From the NCBI GenBank assembly GCA_949296365.1, contig CASFPZ010000006.1, positions 1 to 64,000 of the forward strand: a stretch of DNA of 64,000 bases, in the 5' to 3' direction. The notes beneath the pieces are model-generated. The model made no database searches. It saw only the letters and a program-made list of their open reading frames with translations, and was not told the origin of the DNA. Source of the DNA: an uncultured Akkermansia sp. (GTDB lineage Bacteria > Verrucomicrobiota > Verrucomicrobiia > Verrucomicrobiales > Akkermansiaceae). Positions 35,237-44,684 of the stretch are shown here, piece by piece; positions within the stretch are counted from its first letter, which is position 1; every line of letters begins with the position of its first letter. The translations under genes were made by a program, and so were the position numbers.

Positions 35237-35965
35237 ATGCCTAAAGAACGTCTCGATCTCCTCCTCGTCTCACGCGGTCTTGTCGAATCGCGCCAGCTTG
35301 CCCAACGCCTCATCCTAGCAGGAGAAGTTAAAGTCAACGACAGCCCAATCACTAAACCCGGCACCAAAGTTGCTGACGACTCTCGCCTTGAAATCAAAAA
35401 TAAACCCCGGTATGTCAGCCGAGGCGGACTCAAGTTAGAAGGAGCCCTCAACGCCTTTCTCGTTTCAGCAGAGGGTAAAGTTTGTCTCGATATTGGTTCG
35501 TCCACCGGAGGGTTTACCGATTGCCTGCTCCAGCATGGAGCGATACGTGTCCACGCCGTTGACGTAGGGACCAATCAGCTTGTATGGAAACTCCGCAACG
35601 ACCCTCGAGTCATCGTGCGAGAGCAATTCAATGCCCGTTATATGACCCGAGAGGACATCGGCGAAGAAGTCGATCTCATTGTCTCCGATGTATCGTTCAT
35701 CTCGCTCACCAAAATTTTACCAGCGGCATTTCCCTTACTTAAAGAGGGAGGGGACATTCTCGTACTCATTAAACCTCAATTTGAACTCCAGCCACAAGAC
35801 ATCGGACCAGGCGGTATTGTAAGAAGCCCACAACTCCGCCAACAGGCCGTGGACTCTATCTACAATTTTGTCGTCGACAAACTCGGTCGTCAATGGATGG
35901 GGGTCACCAATTCGCCCATAACCGGAACTGATGGCAACCACGAATTTCTTGCCTGGCTCAAATAA
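35237..35965 (+). CDS. tlyA: TlyA-family rRNA 2'-O-methyltransferase (S4 plus FtsJ-like)
   Basis: 242 aa from the chosen start MPKERLDLLLVSRGLV. An S4 RNA-binding domain (about 1-60; LAQRLILAGEVKVNDSPITK) is followed by a Rossmann methyltransferase with SAM motif LDIGSSTGGFTDCLLQHGA (about residues 85-103), VDVGTNQLVWKL and the D/K residues in VSDVSFISL and LIKPQFE. TlyA methylates 16S and 23S rRNA on ribose and affects sensitivity to capreomycin-type drugs. The upstream frame extension to 35204 is probably untranslated leader. Convergent with the small lipoprotein gene. Confidence 0.93.
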   Translation: MPKERLDLLLVSRGLVESRQLAQRLILAGEVKVNDSPITKPGTKVADDSRLEIKNKPRYVSRGGLKLEGALNAFLVSAEGKVCLDIGSSTGGFTDCLLQHGAIRVHAVDVGTNQLVWKLRNDPRVIVREQFNARYMTREDIGEEVDLIVSDVSFISLTKILPAAFPLLKEGGDILVLIKPQFELQPQDIGPGGIVRSPQLRQQAVDSIYNFVVDKLGRQWMGVTNSPITGTDGNHEFLAWLK

Positions 35966-36075
35966 CACTCGGTATTCTCTCCCATCACCTGAAGAAGATC
36001 CATCTATCGACGTCCTACATCACCGACAGATGAATACCTTGCCATAAGCACAAAAATTATTTAATTGACAGAATC

Positions 36076-36492
36076 CTATCGTCTCACCTGGAAAACTCCT
36101 TGTTGGGTAGCTCCCAAGATCGGATGTAGTATCATTTTATTCGTCACAGTATAGCTTCCTACAATCATCGACTTACTTGAATTAATTTTTCCCTCCCATT
36201 GAATTCCAGCTGCGGTTTCGCCATCTCCTGGAGTATTAAAAGTAATCGTATCACCATTGATAAATCCTTTGATAGGACCACTTCCTCCTAGTTCATTACC
36301 TTTTATTGAAAGATAGCCAGAAATTAAGCGATTGCCATTTTGTTCAAGAACAAGTTCGATATCCGCTTTTCCCCCGAATGTAGTATTCTTACACGTTCCC
36401 ACCCATACTCCAGAAACGGAACTATCGTCATCGCAAGCCCCTAATACAACAGGCACAATGCACGCAGTCAATAATCTCACCCATTTATTCAT
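36076..36492 (-). CDS. Small hypothetical lipoprotein
   Basis: 138 aa with a lipoprotein signal (MNKWVRLLTACIVPVVLGAC, lipobox LGAC) and an acidic +2 (Asp-Asp-Asp) after the Cys. The mature part looks like an all-beta barrel: GVWVGTCKNTTFGGKADIEL, NGNRLISGYLSIKGNELGG, IQWEGKINSSKSMIVGSYTV. This strand pattern with repeating G-x-(Y/W) is reminiscent of avidin- or lipocalin-like small barrels, but I do not recognise a specific family. The Asp at +2 would favour inner-membrane retention in E. coli terms. Stands alone between tlyA and the BNR gene. Confidence 0.65.
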   Translation of the reverse strand: MNKWVRLLTACIVPVVLGACDDDSSVSGVWVGTCKNTTFGGKADIELVLEQNGNRLISGYLSIKGNELGGSGPIKGFINGDTITFNTPGDGETAAGIQWEGKINSSKSMIVGSYTVTNKMILHPILGATQQGVFQVRR

Positions 36493-36573
36493 AACAACCT
36501 TTTAGTAACATTTATTCCCCAATATCGCTATAAAAAAAATGAGATTTTTACATTAATTTTTCAGCTAACATGT

Positions 36574-36609
36574 AAAAAGGATATCCGCTGTTTAACGGAT
36601 ATCCTTTTT
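36574..36609 (-). terminator. Terminator behind the DUF3472/BNR gene
   Basis: Perfect 14-bp palindromic stem (36574-36587 with 36596-36609) with 8-nt loop; the A5/T5 ends make it usable on either strand. It lies 34 nt behind the stop of the minus-strand 1127-aa gene. Confidence 0.85.
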
Positions 36610-36643
36610 AGGAACAAGCTGTTATATGCTTGGGAAATACACT

Positions 36644-39600
36644 TTAGGTTTCAGGGAAGGCCTGTTTCCAAGTTTTGCCACCATCGCTACTTTCGTAAAT
36701 ACCTTTTTCAGCGAATACAGTGACATGGTTGAGGTTTTTGTCATCGATATCGAGAGCATAAGCTGCTCCCCATCCCTGATTTTCGGCACGTTTTTCCCAG
36801 AACAACCCTTCGGATTCCGTATAATAGACACCACTTCCATCCAGAGGCACGGCAAATATCGTCGTTCTATCTTTGCGGAAATAATCTAACGCGATTGTTG
36901 GTTGATCCACGGGGAAATCGCGGCATTTACGGCTCAATGTTTCTCCTTGGGTGAAAGAAGAATAAAATCCACGTTGTGTAAAGAAATAGACTTGAGACGC
37001 CCCTCTCACATCGAAGAGACATTTGAGTGGAGCCATTCCTGGGACTTCACAAACCCGTCGCCACGATTGTCCGGCATCGGAGGAATAGAAAACGCGTCCC
37101 ACCCTGGAATCTGGATCGACACTGCATGCCATCAGGTGTCCCTTGGTTAAGGCATAATGGTTCAGATGCGTCCAGGACTCATTTTGGGGACCCGTCTGTT
37201 GCCAATTTTTGCCACCGTCCTTCGTCAGCAACAATCCCTTGCATTCTGAACCAACCAAAATTGTTTGTGGGTCAAAAGGATCAACACTAATCAATTCGCC
37301 AGCCAGGGCGCGATCGGGATTGGGATTAACTGCAATATCTTTATTAAGCAGAGTCCAGGATTCTCCCTTATTATCGCTACAGAATAGGGCACCTCCCGTA
37401 GCATGTACACCCAGCAGCAAAATCCGGTCACCTGCCATTGCCATGGAACGGACCCATTTGACACCTTGCGGCATTTTCATAGGTTGTTGTTTCCACGTTT
37501 CGCCCACTTTCTCCATCAGGACGATGCGATCGCGCAGGCGGGCAACCGCCAAATTCGGCGCTAACAGAGAATATCCCAACATTCCTCGGCATTTAGGGAA
37601 ACGCATCGGCGCCAATTTCCGAGCCGCTATAGAGGTGATCGACACCTGACTGATCGAGGCAGAAAAGATTCCCTTGCCTTTTCCCGGAATGGTTCTAAAC
37701 GTCATACCCGCCAACATCGTTTTATCCTGAGGGACATAGCGTTCCAACTCCAGAGTCCATTTCTTACCGTCAGGAGACGACAAGGCCTTAAAAATAGGGC
37801 CTGAACGAACAATGCGCACCCAGGGATTTTTTTGTTTGCCCGGCGTCAAAGCCATGCGGCCGGTCCCCAGATCGCTAAAGTCAGCGCTCGTGCGCAACTC
37901 ACCTGTCACAGTATGAAAAATGGCAAATTCCTTATCATACCCCGCGCGGTCATCTTGAGTTCTCACCATAAGGCCAGCCCAGCACCAATCGCCAGGGTTG
38001 ATTTCTCGACTACAGATCGAGTCGATGTGTGCCGTCAGGACAAAATCGCCTTCAACTTTTTTATTAACGAAATACTCACCTTCGCCGACAAAATGGAAAG
38101 CCTCGGCATTATTGGTTACAGCGTGAGCCAAACCGGTTTCGCCTCGCGTCTTGAGAACCCAATCGTCCGACAATTTCGATTTTGCTGACACAGTTAAATG
38201 CGGAGTATCGATCGTTTTATTACTCTGGTAAAAGACTCTCGCCCAAAGTTCGTTTTTGCCATCAAGCAACATCGTCTTGGCGATAAATGGAGTCTTATCC
38301 GAGATTGCGATCAATTTATTGCCATTGTAATATTCCACCCGGTCTGGGCGGTCAGAAGTCATCTTAACAGCCAACAAGTGTTCATGACCACGTTCCTGTC
38401 TCAGCAAAGTAGCGGTGGGAGTTTTACTATCTTTTGCACAACACAAATTGTCGAGCGGGATCATTTCCATCGGATGCCCAGGACGTTCCCACCCCAACCA
38501 AGCGATCGTATATTCGAAATTGGCGTCTTTTTTGAAATATGAGAGTTCCAATGGAATCATCCCCTTTTCCAAGAACACAGAAACGCGTTTATCGGAAGCG
38601 CTGTGCAAGCCATCATTATCAATCACCACCTTGTCACCCAATTTTAATCGGCTACCATCGCACGTTTTCAGTTGCAAGGAGTAAGCACCTGTTTCAGGGA
38701 CACGCAACATGCCCTTCCACGAAAAGGCGAAGTTGCCTTCCCGCAATCCTCGAAGCGAAAGATCCAAGCCACGAGACATTCCCGTCCTTAAAGGCTTGTT
38801 AAAATCGATAGAATCCAAAGATCCATGAGCCATATCGCCTTCCACATAAGAGTACTCTAACCCCGTCTCAAGCGCCACCGTACGTTGGTCAGCAGAGATT
38901 GCCTGTTCTTCCTGGACAGCGTCCAATACGAATTCGCGGCTCTGATCGAACACGTCGTACACCGTAAGGCGCACATAAGGCTTACGGGAATCCGGCATAC
39001 GCAATACCTTCGTACGAACTTGAGGAGTTAGTTCTTGCACCGCCAATACAGGTTTTCCCTGACACTGAGGATTGTCAAAGACTTCAATTTTATATCCTAA
39101 CTGAGGAGATGACTGTTCAGTCAACGACCAATCTACAATGACATCTCGCCCCGACTGGCGCACCTTGCCAGAGGCATTAATCGCATCTAGCGTAGGTGTA
39201 TCCGGTTGTTTAATTTTGAACTCATACTTCTTTTCAGGTTCCAAATTAGCTCCTAATGCACGATTGCACGAATAAATCATATGTACAACGGATCCATTTT
39301 CAATGACGTTGACAATCCACCCAGGGAACCAAATTCCATCGTCCTTGTGGACATCTACCGTTACCGTATCGCATTTTTCCCACTTCCCCTGGACCCTTGC
39401 AAAACCCTTACCCCGCCATAGGCCACGCTGTTTGCGACCGCCATGGCCAAAGTCTTCCATAAATCCACCATTTCCTTTAAATCCCGTAGCCGCCGCCGGC
39501 ACGAGGAAAGAAGCGATATGATGCCAAATTCCCGTTTTGTGATCTTTCATCCACCAACCCACATGGCATTCCTGTTTTTGCTGATCAGTTCCCCACAATC

Positions 39601-40027
39601 GCATAAGCATCGTGTACCACTGTTTCGTCTTGATCCAAGAAGCATGCGGGCTACCCGCTTTACCAGAAGCGCCTTCGCCCACATATTGTTCCGCGTACAC
39701 CTCTGGATTCACATATTCATTGCGAACCTGACGTCCCTTATAATCTTCACTCGGCCAGAATGACCACACAGTTCCAGGCCGGTAAGATTCTCGAGACGCT
39801 TCATCAGGAGTATTGCAGGCCACGCCGCCATAAAAATACCCACCAACAGGCCACGTATTCATATTCCAGCAAGCATAATAGGTACTCTCCGGCCATTCGG
39901 GATATAAGAGGTCGACCATGAAAATATCCGCTCCATCAGACAACTTATCACCGTACCATGTAGCACGAGCACTACATGCCAGCCACACGAATGCCCAACA
40001 AATGATTAATCGACACACCATTTTCAT
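36644..40027 (-). CDS. Secreted multidomain protein: DUF3472, PA14, laminin-G-like and BNR (sortilin/sialidase-type) propeller
   Basis: 1127 aa from M22 of the frame; MKMVCRLIICWAFVWLACSARA is a signal peptide, so the 21 preceding codons are unlikely. Domains, approximate: DUF3472-like (about 30-260; YYACWNMNTWPVGGYFYGG), a fibronectin-like segment, PA14 (about 410-525; GMLRVPETGAYSLQLKTCDG), a laminin-G/DUF1349-like sandwich (about 640-780; WAGLMVRTQDDRAG) and a propeller with Asp-box repeats S-x-D-x-G-x-x-W: SDNKGESW, TKDGGKNW, SSDAGQSW, SSDGGKTW plus a degenerate SEGLFW. No sialidase Arg triad could be confirmed, so binding is more likely than hydrolysis. Probably an extracellular or outer-membrane glycan-binding protein. 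Monocistronic. Confidence 0.8.
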   Translation of the reverse strand: MKMVCRLIICWAFVWLACSARATWYGDKLSDGADIFMVDLLYPEWPESTYYACWNMNTWPVGGYFYGGVACNTPDEASRESYRPGTVWSFWPSEDYKGRQVRNEYVNPEVYAEQYVGEGASGKAGSPHASWIKTKQWYTMLMRLWGTDQQKQECHVGWWMKDHKTGIWHHIASFLVPAAATGFKGNGGFMEDFGHGGRKQRGLWRGKGFARVQGKWEKCDTVTVDVHKDDGIWFPGWIVNVIENGSVVHMIYSCNRALGANLEPEKKYEFKIKQPDTPTLDAINASGKVRQSGRDVIVDWSLTEQSSPQLGYKIEVFDNPQCQGKPVLAVQELTPQVRTKVLRMPDSRKPYVRLTVYDVFDQSREFVLDAVQEEQAISADQRTVALETGLEYSYVEGDMAHGSLDSIDFNKPLRTGMSRGLDLSLRGLREGNFAFSWKGMLRVPETGAYSLQLKTCDGSRLKLGDKVVIDNDGLHSASDKRVSVFLEKGMIPLELSYFKKDANFEYTIAWLGWERPGHPMEMIPLDNLCCAKDSKTPTATLLRQERGHEHLLAVKMTSDRPDRVEYYNGNKLIAISDKTPFIAKTMLLDGKNELWARVFYQSNKTIDTPHLTVSAKSKLSDDWVLKTRGETGLAHAVTNNAEAFHFVGEGEYFVNKKVEGDFVLTAHIDSICSREINPGDWCWAGLMVRTQDDRAGYDKEFAIFHTVTGELRTSADFSDLGTGRMALTPGKQKNPWVRIVRSGPIFKALSSPDGKKWTLELERYVPQDKTMLAGMTFRTIPGKGKGIFSASISQVSITSIAARKLAPMRFPKCRGMLGYSLLAPNLAVARLRDRIVLMEKVGETWKQQPMKMPQGVKWVRSMAMAGDRILLLGVHATGGALFCSDNKGESWTLLNKDIAVNPNPDRALAGELISVDPFDPQTILVGSECKGLLLTKDGGKNWQQTGPQNESWTHLNHYALTKGHLMACSVDPDSRVGRVFYSSDAGQSWRRVCEVPGMAPLKCLFDVRGASQVYFFTQRGFYSSFTQGETLSRKCRDFPVDQPTIALDYFRKDRTTIFAVPLDGSGVYYTESEGLFWEKRAENQGWGAAYALDIDDKNLNHVTVFAEKGIYESSDGGKTWKQAFPET

Positions 40028-40171
40028 AGACGCAGTAGATACGCCTAAACATTTCCGTTTTTTCAAAAATTCCCCGTCAACTTGAGTCATATCTAAGCCA
40101 ATAACAACCGACCAAAGAGGTCAAAATTTTCCATTTACCAAATAAGTCAGATTCCCCAAACATCATGTTTC

Positions 40172-40200
40172 TTGTCAAATGTTCGACAATCAGGCAGAAT
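40172..40200 (+). promoter_or_regulatory. Possible promoter of dxr
   Basis: TTGTCA (40172-40177), 17-bp spacer, CAGAAT (40195-40200). If used, transcription would begin only about five bases before the chosen start at 40212, and the upstream in-frame ATG at 40179 would lie inside the promoter. Confidence 0.35.
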
Positions 40201-40211
40201 GCAGCCTCGTC

Positions 40212-41396
40212 ATGCGTAAACGAAGAATCGTCATTCTTGGTTCTACAGGCTCTATCGGTACAAGTGCCCTCAAAGTAGCCCGAGATATTCCCGAGTGTAT
40301 GGAAGTCGTTGGTCTTGCAGCCAACTCAAGCGTCGAAGCGTTGGCCCGACAAACTCGCGAAACGGGCGCCAAGCGGATTGCTATTTTCGATTCTTCCAAA
40401 AAACGCGAACTAGCAGAGCTTGTTGGCCCTCATGTCGATATCCTGACAGGAGAAGAAGGGCTTTATACACTAGCCCAAATGGATGAAGCAGACATGGTCC
40501 TCATTTCCATCATCGGCACAGCAGGTTTGCGACCAGCGTTAGCAGCTATCCAAGCCAACAAAGATCTCGCCATTGCCAGTAAGGAAATTCTCGTCATGGC
40601 CGGAGAAATCGTCATGACAGCCGCCGCACGTCAAGGAGTCAAGCTCATACCCGTCGATAGTGAGCACAATGCTATCTACCAATGTTTGCAAACCAACCAC
40701 CGTAGTCCAGAACAAATATCACGCCTGATTCTGACAGCTTCGGGAGGACCGTTCCGAACCTGGCCCCAGGAAGCCCTTGCACAAGTCACCCTAGAACAGG
40801 CTCTCAAACATCCTACGTGGAGCATGGGTAAAAAAATTACCATCGACTCGGCCACACTTTTCAATAAAGGCCTTGAGATGATCGAAGCCCGTTGGCTTTT
40901 CGACGTCCCAATGGAAAAAATCGACGTCGTCGTCCATCCCCAAAGCATTGTTCACTCCATGGTCGAATTCGTCGACGGCTCCATCATGGCCCAAATGAGC
41001 ACGTCAGACATGTGTTTCCCTATTCAATACGCAGTCACGTGGCCCGATCGCGTAGCCAACTCTCTGCCATCGCTCAATTTTGCCCAACTTGGTTCGTTGT
41101 ATTTTGAAGCTCCCCGGGAAGAGGCCTTTCCAGCCCTTCGCTTAGCTCGCCTTGCAGGGACAACAGCAGGAACAATGCCTGCAGTTCTGAATGCCGCCAA
41201 TGAGATAGCCGTCGATGCCTTCATGCACAACCGCATAGGTTTCACCGACATTTGGGACATCGTACGCCAAACTATGGAAGCACACACCCCCGTCTATCCC
41301 CAAGGCCAACTAGCCCCCATCCTCCAGGCAGACGCTCAAGCTCGCGACCAAGCACGCCAAATTTGTTGTCAAATTCAGTCAACCCGCTCGCACTGA
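40212..41396 (+). CDS. dxr: 1-deoxy-D-xylulose 5-phosphate reductoisomerase
   Basis: Second enzyme of the MEP isoprenoid pathway: converts DXP to MEP with NADPH and a divalent metal. 394 aa from MRKRRIVILG. NADPH loop GSTGSIG at residues 10-16; metal ligands in PVDSEHNAIYQ; substrate motif LTASGGPFR; the HPTWSMGKKITIDSATLFNKG block; MSTSDMCFPIQYA. Start chosen at 40212 (CGTCATG); the 11-codon extension to 40179 is not typical of the family. Divergent from the BNR gene. Shows the organism uses the MEP route. Confidence 0.96.
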   Translation: MRKRRIVILGSTGSIGTSALKVARDIPECMEVVGLAANSSVEALARQTRETGAKRIAIFDSSKKRELAELVGPHVDILTGEEGLYTLAQMDEADMVLISIIGTAGLRPALAAIQANKDLAIASKEILVMAGEIVMTAAARQGVKLIPVDSEHNAIYQCLQTNHRSPEQISRLILTASGGPFRTWPQEALAQVTLEQALKHPTWSMGKKITIDSATLFNKGLEMIEARWLFDVPMEKIDVVVHPQSIVHSMVEFVDGSIMAQMSTSDMCFPIQYAVTWPDRVANSLPSLNFAQLGSLYFEAPREEAFPALRLARLAGTTAGTMPAVLNAANEIAVDAFMHNRIGFTDIWDIVRQTMEAHTPVYPQGQLAPILQADAQARDQARQICCQIQSTRSH

Positions 41397-41430
41397 GTAC
41401 AAAAATTCCTGCTTGCACACGAAATTTTCC

Positions 41431-41458
41431 TTGACGAGTCACGAGAATTCAGTACAAT
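41431..41458 (+). promoter_or_regulatory. Promoter of tRNA-Thr
   Basis: TTGACG (41431-41436), 16-bp spacer, TACAAT (41453-41458); predicted start about 15 nt before the mature tRNA 5' end. Confidence 0.75.
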
Positions 41459-41479
41459 CTTTCCACCTTTTCAATTCAA

Positions 41480-41554
41480 GCCGATTTAGCTCAGTGGTAG
41501 AGCACCCGCCTTGTAAGCGGACGGTCGTCGGTTCAAATCCGACAATCGGCTCCA
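41480..41554 (+). tRNA. tRNA-Thr (anticodon TGT)
   Basis: The cloverleaf folds: 7-bp acceptor stem (GCCGATT with AATCGGC), D-arm GCTC/GAGC, anticodon loop CTTGTAA with TGT at its centre, T-arm GTCGG/CCGAC with TTCAAAT loop, and an encoded CCA (41552-41554). The anticodon stem has a C-A mismatch at its top pair (27-43); the other four pairs are G-C/C-G. TTTTT follows the CCA directly and may end transcription. Confidence 0.93.
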
Positions 41555-41660
41555 TTTTTGTTTTTTATTAATTTAGGTTGGGTAGTCATTTTTTTGAGTT
41601 CTAGATATTTTTGAGAATCAGCATTGCCAGATTACCCACGAATCGATAAGGTTCATGCTC

Positions 41661-42665
41661 ATGAAAATCGAATTGGATTCCCCCTTGGATATGCATTTAC
41701 ACTTGCGCGACGGGAATATGATGAGACTCGTAGCACCCTTAAGCGCCCGTTACTTTTCTGGGGCAGTCATCATGCCCAACCTAGTACCGCCAGTTAATTC
41801 GCTGGAAAAATTATTAGCCTACAAGCAACGTCTTACAGAAGCCCTCTATAGCTACGACTTCCATTTATATATGACTTTGTTTTTTCAAAATTATACGGAA
41901 GAAGAACTACTGCGAGCAAGATCCCACATCATAGGCATCAAACTGTATCCAGCCGGAGTCACGACCAACAGCGCCAACGGCGTCGCTAACATTCTTCAGG
42001 CAGAAACCACACTCAAAATCATGGAAGAACTAGCAATTCCCCTGCTTGTTCATGGAGAGACTCACGGTTTTGTCATGGATCGCGAGCAAGAATTTTTGGA
42101 TATTTATCGCGATTTAGCCATTCGGTTTCCCAAGTTAAAAATTTCGATGGAACACATAACGACCGCGGCGGCTCTCAAACTGCTCGATGAATTTGAGAAC
42201 CTCTATGCGACCGTCACATTGCAGCATTTACTCATCACGCTAGATGACGTCGCAGGCGGTTTACTCCGTCCCCACTTATTTTGCAAACCAATAGCCAAGC
42301 GCCCAGAAGACCGCGATGCACTGCAGCAGGCAGCCTTATCAGGGCATCCCAAGTTAATGTTTGGCAGCGACTCAGCCCCACATCCCGTTCACGCCAAAGA
42401 GGCATGTGGTTGTGCTGCGGGAGTTTTTACAGCGCCCATCGCCCTACCCATGTTAGCCGAACTTTTCGAGCGGCATCACGCCTTGGATCACCTGCAGGCA
42501 TTTATCTCAGACAATGCACACCGAATCTACGGACTACCTCGCCAAGCGAAAACCGTCTCTCTCATTCGTCAAGAAATGACAATACCCCAGAAATACGCAG
42601 GGTTTGGAGAACGAGTCGTCCCCATGAATGCCAAACAGACAATTTCGTGGTCTTATGAAGACTAG
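41661..42665 (+). CDS. pyrC: Dihydroorotase (class II)
   Basis: 334 aa. Cyclises carbamoyl-aspartate to dihydroorotate in pyrimidine synthesis. Metal-binding HxH is MHLHLRDG (about residues 11-18); the carboxylated Lys lies in [13 protein letters not shown]; further ligands in LVHGETHG and MEHITT; catalytic Asp in FGSDSAPHP. The E. coli-like 330-350-aa type fits. Start: the ATG at 41661 in a GCTCATG context is preferred to the one two codons upstream (41655). Follows the tRNA gene by about 100 nt. Confidence 0.95.
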   Translation: MKIELDSPLDMHLHLRDGNMMRLVAPLSARYFSGAVIMPNLVPPVNSLEKLLAYKQRLTEALYSYDFHLYMTLFFQNYTEEELLRARSHIIGIKLYPAGVTTNSANGVANILQAETTLKIMEELAIPLLVHGETHGFVMDREQEFLDIYRDLAIRFPKLKISMEHITTAAALKLLDEFENLYATVTLQHLLITLDDVAGGLLRPHLFCKPIAKRPEDRDALQQAALSGHPKLMFGSDSAPHPVHAKEACGCAAGVFTAPIALPMLAELFERHHALDHLQAFISDNAHRIYGLPRQAKTVSLIRQEMTIPQKYAGFGERVVPMNAKQTISWSYED

Positions 42666-42693
42666 CAATCACACGAATCAGCACCAGTTAGCC

Positions 42694-42722
42694 TTGACTC
42701 AGAATCCTTTCAGTAACATTCT
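42694..42722 (+). promoter_or_regulatory. Possible promoter of nadA
   Basis: TTGACT (42694-42699), 17-bp spacer, CATTCT (42717-42722). The ATG lies only six bases behind, which would give a leaderless mRNA. Confidence 0.35.
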
Positions 42723-42728
42723 CACGCT

Positions 42729-43661
42729 ATGTCCGATTCAGCATTAATCGAAGAGATCCTGCAACTTAAACACCAACACAATGCCATCATTTTGGCCCAT
42801 AGTTATCAGCGACCTGAAATCCAAGATCTTGCCGATTTTGTAGGAGATTCTTTAGCTTTAGCTTACAAAGCCCAGGAAACAACTAGCGACGTCATCGTCT
42901 TTTGCGGTGTCCACTTCATGGCAGAAACCGCAAAAATCCTCAATCCGCAAAAAAGAGTACTTCTCCCTGATTTGGAAGCAGGCTGTTCTCTAGAAGCTTC
43001 TTGTCCGGCTGAATCGTTAGCCCAATTTTTAGAAGCTCACCAAGACAAAAATTATTACGTTGTCGCCTACATTAACTGTTCCATTGGGGTTAAAGCCCAG
43101 GCAGACGTCATCGTCACTTCGGGCAATGCCGCCAAAGTAGTTGCGCAGTTACCAAGTGATCGCCCCATCTTGTTTGTTCCCGATCACAATCTAGGTAACT
43201 GGGTTCAAGAACAGTTAGGTCGTTCCATGGAAATATGGAATGGGGCTTGCCATGTCCATATGGAATTCACAGCCCATCAGATCTTGGAGCTCAAAGATCG
43301 TTATCCAGATGCCGAAATCGTATGCCACCCGGAATGTCCCAAAGAAGTCCGAGATTTATCGCACCACATTTGTTCGACGGAAAAAATGATTGCCTACTGC
43401 CGCGAAAGTTCCAAGAAAACTTTTATCATCGTCACTGAAAGTGGCATCTTGCATCGCTTGCGCCAACTCGTTCCTGACAAAGAATTCATCGGGACCACCA
43501 CAGCCCAATGCACTTGCAGCGAATGCGGCTATATGAAGATGAACACTTTGGAGAAACTCCGTAACGCCCTGAAAAATCTTGAGCCATCGATTGAGTTGCC
43601 AGAAGAGCTTTTGCAGAAAGCAGCTGCGCCATTGAGACGGATGCTGGAACTTTCTAAATGA
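42729..43661 (+). CDS. nadA: Quinolinate synthase
   Basis: 310 aa. Condenses iminoaspartate with dihydroxyacetone phosphate to quinolinate for NAD synthesis. Threefold pseudo-repeat with the 4Fe-4S ligand cysteines in YINCSIGVKAQAD (motif 1), HPECPKEVRDLS (motif 2) and TTAQCTCSECGYMKM (motif 3); HSYQRPEIQDLADFVGDSL is the N-terminal substrate segment. Length matches the anaerobe-type NadA. It precedes the methyltransferase gene by seven bases. Confidence 0.95.
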   Translation: MSDSALIEEILQLKHQHNAIILAHSYQRPEIQDLADFVGDSLALAYKAQETTSDVIVFCGVHFMAETAKILNPQKRVLLPDLEAGCSLEASCPAESLAQFLEAHQDKNYYVVAYINCSIGVKAQADVIVTSGNAAKVVAQLPSDRPILFVPDHNLGNWVQEQLGRSMEIWNGACHVHMEFTAHQILELKDRYPDAEIVCHPECPKEVRDLSHHICSTEKMIAYCRESSKKTFIIVTESGILHRLRQLVPDKEFIGTTTAQCTCSECGYMKMNTLEKLRNALKNLEPSIELPEELLQKAAAPLRRMLELSK

Positions 43662-43668
43662 AGTTTTC

Positions 43669-44670
43669 ATGATCAGAATATCCGATTACATTGCATCAGC
43701 AGGTGGCTGGTTATCTGTTGAGCAATTTATGGAAATAGCATTGTACCATCCCCAGGATGGTTATTATAACGCCTCTATCCAAGATATCGGTTTTCGCGGC
43801 GACTTTTCCACTACAGCCACTTTGTCTCCTCTTTTGGCCAAAGCGCTCGTTGCCCGCTGGGAAGAAGCATGCGAGCGGACACGGCAAAAGCTTCCATTTC
43901 TGGAAATTGGTGCTGGAAATGCTTCGCTAGCCATGGCTATCATGGAGGAATTAGGATTTTGGAAACGGTTGTCTATTCATTACCACATCGTTGAGACCTC
44001 GCCTCAATTGCGCGACCTCCAGCACATAGCCCTCGGAAATCGCGGCACCGTTCACCCAAGCATGGAAAAAGCGTTGAAGAGCTGTAAGGGTAAAGCCTTC
44101 ATCTTTTCCAATGAACTCGTAGACGCCTTTCCTGCCAGAGTTTTTGAACAAACAGAAGATGGGTGGAAAGAAGTCGGAATTGTCGTTAAAAATGGGGCCA
44201 TTACCGAAGAGCTACGGGACATAGAGAAGCCCGTGCGTTCCTCCATCCTAGAGTATTCTTCGACCAGGATAGGCCAACGCATTGAAGTACATGATTCTTA
44301 CGCGCAGTGGTTTGTCAGTTGGTTGCCTCAGTGGAAACGCGGGGTCATGACAACAATCGACTATGGAGACCGTTTTCCCCAAATCTACGAGAGGAAACCT
44401 CATGGAACCATGCGAGGATACTTCAAGCACAGAATGTTGACAGGGATGAATCTCTACAAGCATCCAGGAAAGATGGATTTGACCTGCGATGTTAATTTTT
44501 CGGAGATCGAGGCGCTTTGTTCTCAATGTTTGGGCGATCGTTTACAGTTTTTGACTCAACGAGAGTACCTCGCCCCCTACGTATCGGGTTCCCCCCAAGA
44601 TCAATTCCTTACTTCAGAATTAGGCGCTGGGAGTGAATTCAAGGTCTTTATCCAATCGCGTCTTTCGTAA
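43669..44670 (+). CDS. SAM-dependent methyltransferase, MidA/NDUFAF7 family (DUF185)
   Basis: 333 aa. GGWLSVEQFMEIALYHPQDG YY-type N-terminus and GDFSTTATLSPLLAKAL are hallmarks of the MidA family; the SAM loop is LEIGAGNASLAMAIM (about 78-92), FIFSNELVDAFPARVFE lies further on, and RGVMTTIDYGD precedes a C-terminal GMNLYKHPGKMDLTCDVNF. In mitochondria the relative NDUFAF7 dimethylates an Arg in complex I; the bacterial substrate is generally unknown. Starts eight bases after the nadA stop, so likely cotranscribed. Confidence 0.85.
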   Translation: MIRISDYIASAGGWLSVEQFMEIALYHPQDGYYNASIQDIGFRGDFSTTATLSPLLAKALVARWEEACERTRQKLPFLEIGAGNASLAMAIMEELGFWKRLSIHYHIVETSPQLRDLQHIALGNRGTVHPSMEKALKSCKGKAFIFSNELVDAFPARVFEQTEDGWKEVGIVVKNGAITEELRDIEKPVRSSILEYSSTRIGQRIEVHDSYAQWFVSWLPQWKRGVMTTIDYGDRFPQIYERKPHGTMRGYFKHRMLTGMNLYKHPGKMDLTCDVNFSEIEALCSQCLGDRLQFLTQREYLAPYVSGSPQDQFLTSELGAGSEFKVFIQSRLS

Positions 44671-44684
44671 ACGACAAACACAAT

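Noticed and set aside
36574-36609. Palindrome as a regulatory operator
   Set aside because: Position directly behind a long minus-strand gene and the A/T ends fit a terminator better.
36644-37650. Active GH33 sialidase
   Set aside because: Asp-box repeats are present, but the arginine triad and catalytic Tyr/Glu could not be identified; Asp boxes also occur in non-enzymatic sortilin-like propellers.
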